Shown here: positions 8,955-17,195 of the stretch, in pieces
Numbering within the stretch: position 1 is the first letter of the stretch
Layout of the letters: the number at the start of each line of letters is the position of its first letter
Assembly (NCBI RefSeq): GCF_025813715.1
Contig: NZ_CP107532.1
Location: forward strand, 620,001-684,000
Source: Methylobacterium sp. FF17
Lineage (GTDB): Bacteria; Pseudomonadota; Alphaproteobacteria; Rhizobiales; Beijerinckiaceae
Direction of reading: 5' to 3'
Length of the DNA: 64,000 nt
The notes under the pieces: generated by a model
Databases searched by the model: none
Told to the model about the DNA's origin: nothing
What the model saw: the letters and a program-made list of their open reading frames with translations, nothing else
Position numbers and translations under genes: made by a program

Positions 8955-9818
8955 TCAGCCGGCCTTGCCGCTGAGACCGCCGAAGCGGCGGTCGCGGCGA
9001 TGGTACTCGTCGAGGGCGGCGCGGAAGGCGTCGTCATCGAAGTCGGGCCAGAATTCCGGCACGATCACGTACTCGGCATAGGCCGTCTGCCAGGTGAGGA
9101 AGTTCGAGAGGCGCTGCTCGCCCGAGGTGCGGATGACGAGGTCCGGATCGGGGATGCCGGTGGTGTCGAGGGCGCCAGCCATGGCGTCGAAGTCGATGGC
9201 GCTCGGCGCGAGCTGTCCGGCGGCCACGGCCTCGGCGAGACGCCGGACCGCCCGCAGGATCTCCTGACGTCCGCCGTAGTTGAAGGCCACCACCAGGGTC
9301 AGACCGGTATTGGCCTTCGTCCGGCGCTCGGCCTCGTCCAGGAGGCCGGCGATGTCCGGGCTCAGGCCGGCGCGCTCGCCGATGATCCGCACGCGGACGT
9401 TGTTGCCGTGAAGCTCCGCGAGGTCGCGCAGCACGAACAGCTTCAGGAGGCCCATGAGGTCGGCGACCTCGGTGGGGGGACGGCGCCAGTTCTCGGAGGA
9501 GAAGCTGTAGATCGTCAGGTAGCGCACGCCGCAATCGATGGCCGAGCGCACGGCCCGGCGAACCGCCTCGACACCCCGGCGATGGCCCTCGACGCGGGGC
9601 AGGCCGCGCCGGGCCGCCCATCGGCCGTTGCCGTCCATGATGATGGCGACATGGGCGGGGACCGCCTGGGCCCCCACCGCCGGCTGCGCGGCATAGCCCG
9701 CAGGCGCGCAGGCCACCGCGCCTTCATCGGCGCCATGCGCCACCGCGGTCTCGATCTGACGCGCGCCCTCCGAGCGACCCAACGCGCTACTCCCCCATCC
9801 GTCGTCCAAGTCGATCAC
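8955..9818 (-). CDS. uppS: Isoprenyl (undecaprenyl) diphosphate synthase
   Basis: This cis-prenyltransferase makes the C55 lipid carrier used for peptidoglycan and other surface polymers. The active-site segment [18 protein letters not shown] carries the catalytic Asp at residue 62. The C-terminal signature [19 protein letters not shown] is intact. The chosen GTG at 9818 gives 287 residues. The roughly 50 residues before the catalytic core are low-complexity and not part of the usual family, so a more internal start cannot be excluded. The open frame extends to 9929 but would run into frr. It sits between frr and cdsA as in other alphaproteobacteria. Confidence 0.93.
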   Translation of the reverse strand: MIDLDDGWGSSALGRSEGARQIETAVAHGADEGAVACAPAGYAAQPAVGAQAVPAHVAIIMDGNGRWAARRGLPRVEGHRRGVEAVRRAVRSAIDCGVRYLTIYSFSSENWRRPPTEVADLMGLLKLFVLRDLAELHGNNVRVRIIGERAGLSPDIAGLLDEAERRTKANTGLTLVVAFNYGGRQEILRAVRRLAEAVAAGQLAPSAIDFDAMAGALDTTGIPDPDLVIRTSGEQRLSNFLTWQTAYAEYVIVPEFWPDFDDDAFRAALDEYHRRDRRFGGLSGKAG

Positions 9819-9846
9819 CTGCCGCCCCCGAGTCCCGGAGGCGGTC

Positions 9847-10413
9847 TTAGACCTGCATGATCTCCTTTTCCTTAGCGGCCAGCACGCCGTCGATCTCGGC
9901 GATGTGCTGATCCGTCGCCTTCTGCACATCGGCGGCCTGACGCTTCTCGTCGTCCTCGCTGATGGCGCCGTCCTTCTCCAGCTTCTTCAGGTGGTCGAGC
10001 CCGTCGCGGCGCACGTGGCGGACCGCGACCCGGGCCTCCTCGGTGTACTTGTGGGCGACCTTGACCATCTCCTTGCGGCGCTGCTCGTTCATCTCGGGCA
10101 CGCGCAGGCGGATGGTCTGACCCTCGGTCTGCGGGTTCATGCCGAGATCCGACTCGCGGATCGCCTTCTCGACGGCGGCGATCATGCCGCGATCCCACAC
10201 GGAGATGCTGAGGAGGCGGGGCTCGGGCACGCTCACGGTGGCGACCTGGGACATCGGCATCATCGCGCCGTAGGCATCGACCTGGATCGGATCGAGGATG
10301 CTCGGGGTGGCACGACCGGTCCGCAGGGACCCGAGATCGCCCCTGAGCGAGGTCACGGCGCCCTGCATGCGGCGCTTGATGTCGTTCAGGTCGAATTCTG
10401 GAATGGCAGCCAT
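9847..10413 (-). CDS. frr: Ribosome recycling factor
   Basis: RRF splits post-termination ribosomes together with EF-G. The product from ATG 10413 is 188 residues, close to the family norm of 185. It contains the diagnostic [13 protein letters not shown] segment in the long three-helix bundle. A longer open frame starting at 10506 adds 31 residues with no family similarity, so the internal start [12 protein letters not shown] is preferred. It is followed by uppS and preceded by pyrH with a 154-bp spacer. Confidence 0.96.
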   Translation of the reverse strand: MAAIPEFDLNDIKRRMQGAVTSLRGDLGSLRTGRATPSILDPIQVDAYGAMMPMSQVATVSVPEPRLLSISVWDRGMIAAVEKAIRESDLGMNPQTEGQTIRLRVPEMNEQRRKEMVKVAHKYTEEARVAVRHVRRDGLDHLKKLEKDGAISEDDEKRQAADVQKATDQHIAEIDGVLAAKEKEIMQV

Positions 10414-10567
10414 GCGGAGGGTTCCCAACGCGTACTGGAAGATGCGAGGCCGGGCCGCCAGGGCCCGTTCGTGGGCCTCAATGAACGAAAACCCGGTGGG
10501 TCGCAAATGGCGTTCGTGACAGCGCGCCAGGAAATCGCCCCTGCGCGCGCCGGGCCCCGGGGTCTCG

Positions 10568-11290
10568 TCAGGGCACGACGTGGGTTGCTGGAGCCGCGCC
10601 GGTGAGGATCGCCTGGATCGAACTCGGGGCGTGGACCGAACCGACGACGATCGAAAGCCGGCTCTCGCGGGCGAGCGCGAAGGCGGCGGTGTCCATCACC
10701 TTCAGGTCGCGGGCGATGGCCTCGTCGTGGGTGAGGCGGTCGAAGCGGGTGGCGCTCGGGTCGCGCTTCGGGTCGGCGGAGTAGACGCCGTCCACCTGGG
10801 TGGCCTTCAGCACCGCTTCGCAGCGCAGTTCGGCCGCGCGCAGCACGGCCGCGGTGTCGGTGGTGAAGAACGGGTTCCCGGTCCCGCCGGCGAGCACGAC
10901 CACCTGCCCCTTGTCGAGGTGGTGCAGGGCGGGCTGGCGCGCATAGGTCTCGCAGATCGTCGGCATCGACACCGCCGACATGGTGCGGGCCGGGACGCCG
11001 GCGGCGTTCAGGGCCGTCTCCAGGGCGAGCGAATTCATCACGGTCGCCATCATGCCCAACGAATCGCCCGTCGCCCGGTCGATCCAGCCGGCGGCCGAGA
11101 TGCGCGCGCCCCGGATCATGTTGCCGCCGCCCACCACCAGGGCGATCTGGATGCCGGCCTCACGGGTGCGGGCGATGTCGTCGGCGATGCCGGCGAGGGT
11201 CGGCGGGTGCAACCAGTAGCCGTCGGGGGCGGCCAAGGCCTCGCCCGAGAGCTTCACGAGGACGCGGCGAAACGGTGTGGTCTCCGGCAT
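10568..11290 (-). CDS. pyrH: UMP kinase
   Basis: PyrH phosphorylates UMP to UDP in pyrimidine nucleotide synthesis. It is a hexameric amino-acid-kinase-fold enzyme, not a P-loop kinase. The 240-residue protein begins with [10 protein letters not shown] and contains the glycine loop [10 protein letters not shown] and the segment [20 protein letters not shown]. Length is exactly typical. It lies between tsf and frr, the standard bacterial order. Confidence 0.97.
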   Translation of the reverse strand: MPETTPFRRVLVKLSGEALAAPDGYWLHPPTLAGIADDIARTREAGIQIALVVGGGNMIRGARISAAGWIDRATGDSLGMMATVMNSLALETALNAAGVPARTMSAVSMPTICETYARQPALHHLDKGQVVVLAGGTGNPFFTTDTAAVLRAAELRCEAVLKATQVDGVYSADPKRDPSATRFDRLTHDEAIARDLKVMDTAAFALARESRLSIVVGSVHAPSSIQAILTGAAPATHVVP

Positions 11291-11380
11291 CGAGCCAGTC
11301 CCCTCTAACCCGGCCCTGTGAGGGACGGGAAGCCAAATGGAAGCGGAGGGGTGTCTAGCCCAAGGCGGCCCGGAACGTCG

Positions 11381-11410
11381 AGGGGCGGCGGCATCGCTGC
11401 CGCCGCCCCT
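11381..11410 (-). terminator. Strong GNRA-capped hairpin downstream of tsf
   Basis: This is a perfect 13-bp GC-rich stem (11381-11393 with 11398-11410) closed by a four-base loop that reads GCGA on the transcribed minus strand. It begins 37 bases after the tsf stop and precedes pyrH. No T-tract follows, so it may be an attenuator, a processing site or a 3' stabiliser rather than a strict terminator. Confidence 0.55.
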
Positions 11411-11446
11411 GTCACGGGTTTCCTCGTGAATCGGAGTGGAGAGCGC

Positions 11447-12370
11447 TCAGCCGCGGGCGGCGGCGGCCACTTCGGAGGCGAAGTCGGGGGCCTCCTCCTT
11501 CTCGATGCCCTCGCCGAGGGCGTAGCGCACGAAGGCGGCGAGCTTGACCGGGGCGCCGGCCTTGCCCTCGGCCTCCTTGAGGACCTGGCTGATGGTCTTG
11601 GAGCCGTCATGCACGAAGGGCTGCTCCAGGAGGGTGACCTCCTTGTAGTAGCTCTTCAGGCCGCTCTCGACGATCTTGGTGAGCACGTTCTCGGGCTTGC
11701 CGACGTTCTTCTCGCGCAGGATGTTGATCTCGCGCTCCAGGGTCGCCTGATCGACGCCGGCGGCATCGAGCGCGACCGGGTTGGTCGCGGCGACGTGCAT
11801 GGCGATCTGGCGGCCGAGGGTGGAGAGCACCTCCACGTCGCCCTCGGACTCGAGCGCGACCAGCACGCCGATCTTGCCCAGGCCCTCGACGACCTGACCG
11901 TGGACGTAGGACGCGATCACGCCCTTGGTCACGTCGAGCTTGGCCACGCGACGCAGGGTCATGTTCTCGCCGATGGTGGCGATGAGGTTGGCGAGGCTGT
12001 CCTTGACCGTGGTCGAGGCGCCGGGGAACGTCGCGGCCTCGAGCCCTTCCAGGGTGCCGTCGGTATCCAGCGCGAGCTTGGCGGCCTCGCGGGCGAAGGC
12101 CTGGAAGCTGTCGTTGCGGGCGACGAAGTCCGTCTCGGAGTTCACCTCGACGATGGCGGCGTGGTGGCCGGAGGACTCGACGGCGACGAGGCCCTCGGCG
12201 GCGACGCGGCCGGCCTTCTTGGCGGCCTTGGCGAGGCCCTTCTTGCGCAGCCAGTCGACGGCGGCTTCGATGTCACCAGCAGTCTCGTTGAGCGCGCCCT
12301 TGCAGTCCATCATGCCCGCGCCGGTCTTCTCGCGGAGCTCTTTCACCAGTGCGGCGGTGATGTTGGCCAT
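11447..12370 (-). CDS. tsf: Translation elongation factor Ts
   Basis: EF-Ts is the nucleotide-exchange factor for EF-Tu. From ATG 12370 the product is 307 residues. It starts [20 protein letters not shown] and carries the EF-Ts signature ([16 protein letters not shown]). An AGGACC Shine-Dalgarno precedes the start. The open frame continues upstream to 12646, but that part encodes repetitive EDFSL-type peptides from a tandem repeat and is not part of the protein. It is co-directional with rpsB, separated by a 187-bp spacer rich in hairpins. Confidence 0.97.
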   Translation of the reverse strand: MANITAALVKELREKTGAGMMDCKGALNETAGDIEAAVDWLRKKGLAKAAKKAGRVAAEGLVAVESSGHHAAIVEVNSETDFVARNDSFQAFAREAAKLALDTDGTLEGLEAATFPGASTTVKDSLANLIATIGENMTLRRVAKLDVTKGVIASYVHGQVVEGLGKIGVLVALESEGDVEVLSTLGRQIAMHVAATNPVALDAAGVDQATLEREINILREKNVGKPENVLTKIVESGLKSYYKEVTLLEQPFVHDGSKTISQVLKEAEGKAGAPVKLAAFVRYALGEGIEKEEAPDFASEVAAAARG

Positions 12371-12415
12371 GGCGGGTCCTTTCCGTATCGTCAGAAATCG
12401 AAGACGTCCGAGGCG

Positions 12416-12469
12416 GAGGTCTTCCAGAAGGGAGAAGTCTTCGTCGAGAGAGAAGTCTTCTGAAGTGAA
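12416..12469. repeat. Three tandem 18-bp repeats in the rpsB-tsf spacer
   Basis: Three head-to-tail imperfect 18-bp units lie at 12416-12433, 12434-12451 and 12452-12469. Each starts with GA(A/G)GTCTTC, itself nearly self-complementary (GAAG-N-CTTC). A degenerate fourth unit may precede them near 12400. They lie 46-99 bp upstream of the tsf start. The function is unknown. They could form a string of small hairpins in the mRNA leader or be a slippage product. Confidence 0.7.
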
Positions 12470-12471
12470 TG

Positions 12472-12500
12472 AGCCCGGCGCTCGTGAAAAGCACCGGGCT
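12472..12500 (-). terminator. Hairpin between rpsB and tsf (second)
   Basis: A 7-bp GC-rich stem AGCCCGG/CCGGGCT (12472-12478 with 12494-12500) encloses a 15-base loop. On the minus strand it lies about 58 bases after the rpsB stop. No T-tract follows. With the hairpin at 12528-12549 it could lower read-through from rpsB into tsf. Confidence 0.4.
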
Positions 12501-12527
12501 TCAGGATGCAGTGTCCGACCGGTCGGT

Positions 12528-12549
12528 GGCGGCCCGATGACGGGCCGCC
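12528..12549 (-). terminator. Hairpin directly after the rpsB stop
   Basis: This is a perfect 9-bp stem GGCGGCCCG/CGGGCCGCC (12528-12536 with 12541-12549) and a four-base loop, starting 8 bases after the rpsB stop codon on the minus strand. It lacks a T-tract. It is a candidate attenuator or mRNA 3'-end stabiliser between rpsB and tsf. Confidence 0.5.
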
Positions 12550-12557
12550 GGACGGAA

Positions 12558-13625
12558 TCAGGCGGCGGCGGCGGCCTCGACGAAGCCACGGGCCTGGTCG
12601 ACCCAGCCGTCGCGACCAATGCGGCCGTTGAGCTTGAGGTCGGCATCGACCTTGGCGACGTCGTCGGCGCTCATCGAGGCCAGCTGCCAGTAGTGGTAGA
12701 TGCCGGCTTCGTTGAGCTTCTGCACGATCTGTGGGCCCGCGCCGTGGAGCTTGGACAGGTCGTCGGGGGCGCCGCGCGGCGCCGAGAGCAGCTCGAAGTG
12801 CTCGGTGGACTCGACCAGCGCGGCCACATCGGCCTGCGAGACCGAGCCGGACTCGATGGAGGCCGCCGCGTCGTCGTTGGCGGGCAGCTCCTCGGCCACC
12901 GGCTCCTCGGAGGCGCCGAGGTCGACGCCCAGCGAGCCCTGGCCGCGCGAGATGCCGTCGATGGCGGCGCGGGCGATCAGGTCGCAGTACAGGGCGATGG
13001 CGCGGCCGGCGTCATCGTTGGCGGGGACCACGTAGGTGATGCCGTCCGGGTTGCAGTTGGTGTCGACGATGGCCGCCACCGGGATGCCGAGGCGCTGGGC
13101 CTCCTTGATCGCCAGCTGCTCCTTGTTCGTGTCGATCACAAACAGCAGGTCCGGCACGCCGCCCATGTCCTTGATGCCGCCGAGCGCCTTCTCGAGCTTG
13201 TCCTTCTCGCGGGCGAGCATCAGGCGCTCCTTCTTGGTGAGGCCCTGGGCCCCGCCGTCGAGGGTCTCGTCGACCTTGCGCAGGCGCTGGATCGAGCCCG
13301 AGATGGTCTTCCAGTTGGTCAGCATGCCGCCGAGCCAGCGGGAGTTGACGTAGTACTGGGCCGAACGCTTGGCGGCCTCGGCGATGGTGTCCGCCGCCTG
13401 GCGCTTGGTGCCGACGAACAGCACGCGGCCGCCCTTGGCCACGGTGTCGCTCACCGCCTGCAGGGCCTGGTGAAGGGCCGGCACGGTCTGGGCGAGGTCG
13501 ATGATGTGGATGTTGTTGCGCGTCCCGAAGATGTAGGACTGCATCTTCGGGTTCCAGCGGTGGGCCTGGTGTCCGAAGTGGGCGCCGGCCTCGAGAAGCT
13601 GACGCATGGTGAAATCGACGGCCAT
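12558..13625 (-). CDS. rpsB: 30S ribosomal protein S2 with a C-terminal helix-hairpin-helix-like extension
   Basis: S2 is an essential small-subunit protein. The product from ATG 13625 is 355 residues, about 100 longer than the usual 240-260. The S2 domain runs from [20 protein letters not shown] to about residue 230. An acidic, Ala-rich linker follows (about 230-287). A compact domain of about 65 residues ends the protein ([20 protein letters not shown] and [12 protein letters not shown]). That last domain resembles the C-terminal extensions I know from alphaproteobacterial L21 and NuoE (GIGP...KLN...GI.H...W...GR..R..W..QA). It fits a DNA/RNA-binding HhH fold. The longer frame up to 13820 is leader sequence. 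Confidence 0.96.
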   Translation of the reverse strand: MAVDFTMRQLLEAGAHFGHQAHRWNPKMQSYIFGTRNNIHIIDLAQTVPALHQALQAVSDTVAKGGRVLFVGTKRQAADTIAEAAKRSAQYYVNSRWLGGMLTNWKTISGSIQRLRKVDETLDGGAQGLTKKERLMLAREKDKLEKALGGIKDMGGVPDLLFVIDTNKEQLAIKEAQRLGIPVAAIVDTNCNPDGITYVVPANDDAGRAIALYCDLIARAAIDGISRGQGSLGVDLGASEEPVAEELPANDDAAASIESGSVSQADVAALVESTEHFELLSAPRGAPDDLSKLHGAGPQIVQKLNEAGIYHYWQLASMSADDVAKVDADLKLNGRIGRDGWVDQARGFVEAAAAA

Positions 13626-13698
13626 GTTCTTTGTACTCTCCGGTTGATACCGCCGCGGAGGAAGCGATCGTGCCGGGTAGGCGACGACCACCGGAAAC

Positions 13699-13718
13699 GC
13701 CTCATTCAGGCATGAGGC
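13699..13718 (-). promoter_or_regulatory. Leader hairpin upstream of rpsB
   Basis: A perfect 7-bp stem GCCTCAT/ATGAGGC with a six-base loop lies 74-93 bases upstream of the rpsB start, in the region expected to be 5' leader. S2 mRNA leaders are autoregulated in some bacteria, but this hairpin alone is not enough to assign a known leader family. Confidence 0.35.
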
Positions 13719-13744
13719 CGGCTCCGCGTGTGGAATGGGCGGGG

Positions 13745-13772
13745 CCTTAACAGAGGCCGACCGCCGAGGCAA
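13745..13772 (-). promoter_or_regulatory. Candidate promoter of the rpsB-tsf operon
   Basis: On the minus strand, TTGCCT (13767-13772) is followed after 16 bp by TTAAGG (13745-13750). It sits between the end of the PH-domain gene and rpsB, about 120 bp upstream of the rpsB start. Both hexamers are imperfect, so this is a pattern match only. Confidence 0.35.
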
Positions 13773-13829
13773 GGTTTTCGCGCAAGGCGGCAAGGGTTGC
13801 GGGGACTTCGCTCCCCGCACCCGCAGTCC

Positions 13830-14204
13830 TCAGCGAATCGAACCCGCGATGGCCTGCTGGATCCCCAGGATGTTGGCGCCGCGCTTGAGCGTCTTGCGGA
13901 TCGGCTCGGCCCGGCCCGAAACCCAGATCGCGAGTTCCGAATCGAGGTCGAAGCTGCCCGCCGTCTCCACGGAGAAGGACGTGATCGCCCGGTACGGCAC
14001 GGTGAGGTAGGAAACCTTGCGGCCGGTCAGGCCCTGCTTGTCCACCAGGATCAGGCGCCGATCCGTGAACACGATGAGGTCGCGGATGATCCGGAACGCG
14101 ACCTGGACCGGCTCACCCTGGGTGAGGATGCCGGCGAGCTGTTCGTTCACCTCCGCGGGCGTGAGATCGCTGCCGTGGCCGAGCAGTCCATCGAGAAATC
14201 CCAT
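13830..14204 (-). CDS. PH-domain protein (bacterial bPH type, DUF1696-like)
   Basis: This is a small 124-residue cytosolic protein consisting almost wholly of a bacterial pleckstrin-homology fold. It has the typical [20 protein letters not shown] strand pair followed by [20 protein letters not shown]. Members assemble as ring-like oligomers in known structures; their function is unclear. It lies upstream of rpsB on the same strand and diverges from pdxJ with 94 bp between starts. Length is normal for the family. I infer only the fold, not the role. Confidence 0.85.
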   Translation of the reverse strand: MGFLDGLLGHGSDLTPAEVNEQLAGILTQGEPVQVAFRIIRDLIVFTDRRLILVDKQGLTGRKVSYLTVPYRAITSFSVETAGSFDLDSELAIWVSGRAEPIRKTLKRGANILGIQQAIAGSIR

Positions 14205-14298
14205 CGCGCGCCGTATCCCCCTTCGTGGTCAGGTCTCTTATGTAGGGACGCGTCCGCCCCCCTGTCAGGGCGCAACAGCCTGGCTTGGAATCCGCCCG

Positions 14299-15060
14299 AT
14301 GACCGCTTCCGCCCCGCACCCGAACCGCCTCCGGCTCGGCGTCAACATCGACCACGTCGCGACCGTCCGGAACGCGCGCGGCGGGACGGCGCCCGATCCG
14401 ATTCGCGCCGCCCGCGAGGCCGTGGCGGCGGGGGCCGACGGCATCACCGCCCACCTGCGCGAGGATCGCCGCCACATCCGCGACGCCGACATGGAGACGC
14501 TGGCGGGCAGCCTCACCGTGCCGCTGAACTTCGAGATGGCGGCCACCGACGAGATGATCGGGATGGCGATCCGCCTCAGGCCCCACGCGGCCTGCCTGGT
14601 GCCGGAGAAGCGCGAGGAGCGCACCACCGAGGGCGGCCTGGATATCGTCGGCGCGCACGAGGCGCTCCTGCCCCGCATCGCGCGCCTGGCGGAGGCCGGC
14701 ATCCGCGTCTCGCTCTTCGTGGAGCCGGACGCGGCGGTGATGGACGCCGCCGTCCGCCTCGGGGCGCCCGTAGTGGAGCTGCACACCGGCAGCTATTGCG
14801 AGGCGGTCGCCGAGGGCGACACCGGCCGGACCGCGCGCGAGCTCGACCGCATCACCCGGGCGGCGGCCTACGGGGCCGGCCTCGGGCTCGAGATCCATGC
14901 GGGCCACGGCCTCGCCCTCGACAGCGTCGGGCCGGTGGCGGCCCTGCCCCAGATCGCCGAGCTCAACATCGGCCATGCCCTGATCGGCGAGGCGATCTTC
15001 GTCGGCCTGAGCCAGGCGATCCGCGACATGCGCGCCGCCATGGACGGAGCCCGGGCATGA
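14299..15060 (+). CDS. pdxJ: Pyridoxine 5'-phosphate synthase
   Basis: PdxJ condenses 3-amino-2-oxopropyl phosphate with deoxyxylulose 5-phosphate to make pyridoxine phosphate (DXP-dependent vitamin B6 route). The 253-residue TIM barrel starts at ATG 14299 and carries [19 protein letters not shown] near the N-terminus and the catalytic-loop sequence [13 protein letters not shown]. The open frame extends upstream to 14017, but that segment is antisense to the PH-domain gene. Its TGA overlaps the acpS ATG (ATGA at 15057-15060), implying coupled translation. Confidence 0.96.
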   Translation: MTASAPHPNRLRLGVNIDHVATVRNARGGTAPDPIRAAREAVAAGADGITAHLREDRRHIRDADMETLAGSLTVPLNFEMAATDEMIGMAIRLRPHAACLVPEKREERTTEGGLDIVGAHEALLPRIARLAEAGIRVSLFVEPDAAVMDAAVRLGAPVVELHTGSYCEAVAEGDTGRTARELDRITRAAAYGAGLGLEIHAGHGLALDSVGPVAALPQIAELNIGHALIGEAIFVGLSQAIRDMRAAMDGARA

Positions 15061-15470
15061 TCCTCGGCATCGGCTCCGACCTCTGCGACATGCGCCGGAT
15101 CGAGAAGTCGCTCGCGCGCTACGGCGAACGCTTCACCCATCGGGTCTTCACGGACGGCGAGCGGGCGAAGTGCGATTCCCGCGCGGCGCGCGCGCCCTCC
15201 TACGCCCGGCGCTTCGCCGCCAAGGAGGCCTGCGCCAAGGCGCTCGGCACCGGGATCGCCCGGGGCGTGTTCTGGCGCGACATGGAGGTGGTGAACCTGC
15301 CCGGCGGCCGCCCGACCCTGCATCTCACCGGGGCGGCGGCCGAGCACCTCAGGGCGATGACGCCCGCCGGCCATACGCCGAAGCTGCACATCACCCTCAC
15401 GGACGACCCGCCCATGGCGCAGGCCTTCGTGATCATCGAGGCCGTGCCGGACAACACCGCCGAGACTTAG
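15057..15470 (+). CDS. acpS: Holo-[acyl-carrier-protein] synthase
   Basis: AcpS transfers the 4'-phosphopantetheine arm from CoA to acyl carrier protein, activating fatty acid synthesis. The 137-residue protein opens [20 protein letters not shown] (the magnesium-binding Asp is in GSDLCD). It contains the second family motif [16 protein letters not shown] with its conserved Glu. The ATG overlaps the pdxJ stop by four bases. It belongs to the conserved pdxJ-acpS-lepB-rnc-era order. Confidence 0.96.
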   Translation: MILGIGSDLCDMRRIEKSLARYGERFTHRVFTDGERAKCDSRAARAPSYARRFAAKEACAKALGTGIARGVFWRDMEVVNLPGGRPTLHLTGAAAEHLRAMTPAGHTPKLHITLTDDPPMAQAFVIIEAVPDNTAET

Positions 15471-15586
15471 CCGGGAAGGCCGCGCGTTGCGGCGCGTTTC
15501 CGCATGGTCTATGCCGCCGCTCGACCGTCGACGACGGAAGGCGCCCGGAATCCGGATGCCGGCGTCGGACCGGAGATGGCAGCCAG

Positions 15587-16387
15587 ATGGAACGTGCCCG
15601 CGTGGACCACCAGACGAAGCGTGACCTGAAGGCCGCCGATACCGGCACCTGGGCGAGCATCAAGGAGACGCTGAAGGTCGGCGGGCAGGCCCTGCTGATC
15701 GCCCTCGTGGTGCGTACGCTGCTGTTCCAGCCCTTCAACATCCCGTCGGGCTCCCTGGTGCCGACGCTGTTGATCGGCGACTACCTGTTCGTCTCGAAAT
15801 ATTCCTACGGCTATTCGAAGTACTCCCTGCCGCTGAGCGAGTACCTGCCCTTCACCGCCGATGGCCGGATCTGGGGCGCAACCCCGAAGCGCGGCGACAT
15901 CGCGGTGTTCAAGCTGCCCAAGGACAACGCCACCGATTACATCAAGCGCGTGATCGGCCTGCCCGGCGACAAGGTGCAGATGAAGTCCGGGCTGCTCTAC
16001 ATCAACGACGTGCCGGTCAAGCGCGAGAAGATCGCCCCCTTCGAGACCACCGGACCCTACGGCGAACAGGCGAAGGCCGAGCAGTATCTCGAGACCCTGC
16101 CGGGCGGCGTGACCCACCGGGTGATCGAGCGCGACGGCGACAACGGCTACTGGGACAACACCGAGCCCTACACCGTCCCCGAGGGCCGGTTCTTCATGAT
16201 GGGCGACAACCGCGACAACTCGACGGATTCGCGCGACCTCGCCAATGTCGGCTTCGTGCCGTTCGAGAATTTCGTCGGCCGCGCGGAGATGATCTTCTTC
16301 TCCATCGACGAGGGCACCCCGGCGTGGCAGATCTGGAACTGGCCGGCGAAGGTCCGCTGGAACCGGCTCTTCACGGCGATCCACTAG
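15587..16387 (+). CDS. lepB: Signal peptidase I
   Basis: LepB removes signal peptides from exported proteins at the periplasmic face of the inner membrane. The 266-residue product has one N-terminal membrane helix (QALLIALVVRTLLFQPFNIP). The catalytic serine box reads IPSGSLVPTL (nucleophile Ser56). The general-base lysine lies in TDYIKRVIGLPGD, and box E reads FMMGDNRDNSTDSR. The residue after the catalytic serine is Leu rather than the usual Met. The start at 15587 leaves a 116-bp spacer after acpS. An open frame reaching back to 15170 overlaps acpS and is not supported. Confidence 0.95.
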   Translation: MERARVDHQTKRDLKAADTGTWASIKETLKVGGQALLIALVVRTLLFQPFNIPSGSLVPTLLIGDYLFVSKYSYGYSKYSLPLSEYLPFTADGRIWGATPKRGDIAVFKLPKDNATDYIKRVIGLPGDKVQMKSGLLYINDVPVKREKIAPFETTGPYGEQAKAEQYLETLPGGVTHRVIERDGDNGYWDNTEPYTVPEGRFFMMGDNRDNSTDSRDLANVGFVPFENFVGRAEMIFFSIDEGTPAWQIWNWPAKVRWNRLFTAIH

Positions 16388-16400
16388 GACCTCGACCATC

Positions 16401-17195
16401 GTGACCGAAGAGGCGCGTCCCTCCAGCCGGGCGCGACGCGCGCCCCGTCCCAAACCCAGCCTCGCCGTGCTCGAGGACCGGATCGGGCACGCCTTCGCCG
16501 ATCCGAAGCTCCTCGCCCACGCGCTCACCCACGTGAGCAAGGCCGGCGGCAACGGCCGCCTCGGCAGCTACCAGCGCCTCGAATTCCTCGGCGACCGCGT
16601 GCTCGGCCTCGCCATCGGCGAACTCCTCTACGCGGCCTTTCCGGACGCGGACGAGGGCGAGCTGTCGCGGCGCCTGGCCGGCCTCGTCCGGCGCGAGACC
16701 TGCGCGGCCGTCGCCACGGCCTGGGATGTCGGCCCGCACCTGGCGCTCGGACCCGGCGAGGTCCAGAGCGGCGGCCGCCGCAACCAGACCATCCTGGCCG
16801 ACGTCTGCGAATCGATCCTCGGAGCCGTGTTCCTGGATGCCGGCTACGAGGCCGCCAAGGCCATCGTCAACGCCGCCTTCACCCCCGACACCGACACGGC
16901 TGCCCCACGCGGCCGCGACGCGAAATCGGCCCTGCAGGAATGGGCCATGGCCCGCGCCCTGCCGATTCCGTTCTACGAGGTGGTGGAGCGCTCCGGCCCC
17001 GATCACGCCCCGGTGTTCCGAATCGCCGTGCGCGTTGAGGGCCTGGAGGCCGGCATCGGCGTCGGCCCCTCGAAGCGCCTCGCCGAGCAGGAGGCCGCCC
17101 GCCTCGTGCTGGAGCGCGAGATCCACGGCTCCGACCGACCCGCAACCATGGAGACGTCGGCGGACGTCGATCAAGGACACGCCTCCGATGCCTGA
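16401..17195 (+). CDS. rnc: Ribonuclease III
   Basis: RNase III cleaves double-stranded RNA in rRNA processing and mRNA turnover. The 264-residue protein starts with GTG at 16401, 13 bp after lepB. It has the catalytic signature RLEFLGDRVLGLAIGELLY and a C-terminal double-stranded RNA-binding domain from about residue 175 (DAKSALQEWAMARALPIPFY to SKRLAEQEAARLVLERE). The first 20 residues are basic and Ala/Pro-rich. Its last eight bases overlap the era start, so the two are co-translated. Confidence 0.96.
   Translation: MTEEARPSSRARRAPRPKPSLAVLEDRIGHAFADPKLLAHALTHVSKAGGNGRLGSYQRLEFLGDRVLGLAIGELLYAAFPDADEGELSRRLAGLVRRETCAAVATAWDVGPHLALGPGEVQSGGRRNQTILADVCESILGAVFLDAGYEAAKAIVNAAFTPDTDTAAPRGRDAKSALQEWAMARALPIPFYEVVERSGPDHAPVFRIAVRVEGLEAGIGVGPSKRLAEQEAARLVLEREIHGSDRPATMETSADVDQGHASDA

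Noticed and set aside
13825..13850. GGGTTCGATTC on the minus strand, resembling a tRNA T-loop
   Set aside because: It is the last codons of the PH-domain gene, and no cloverleaf can be formed around it.
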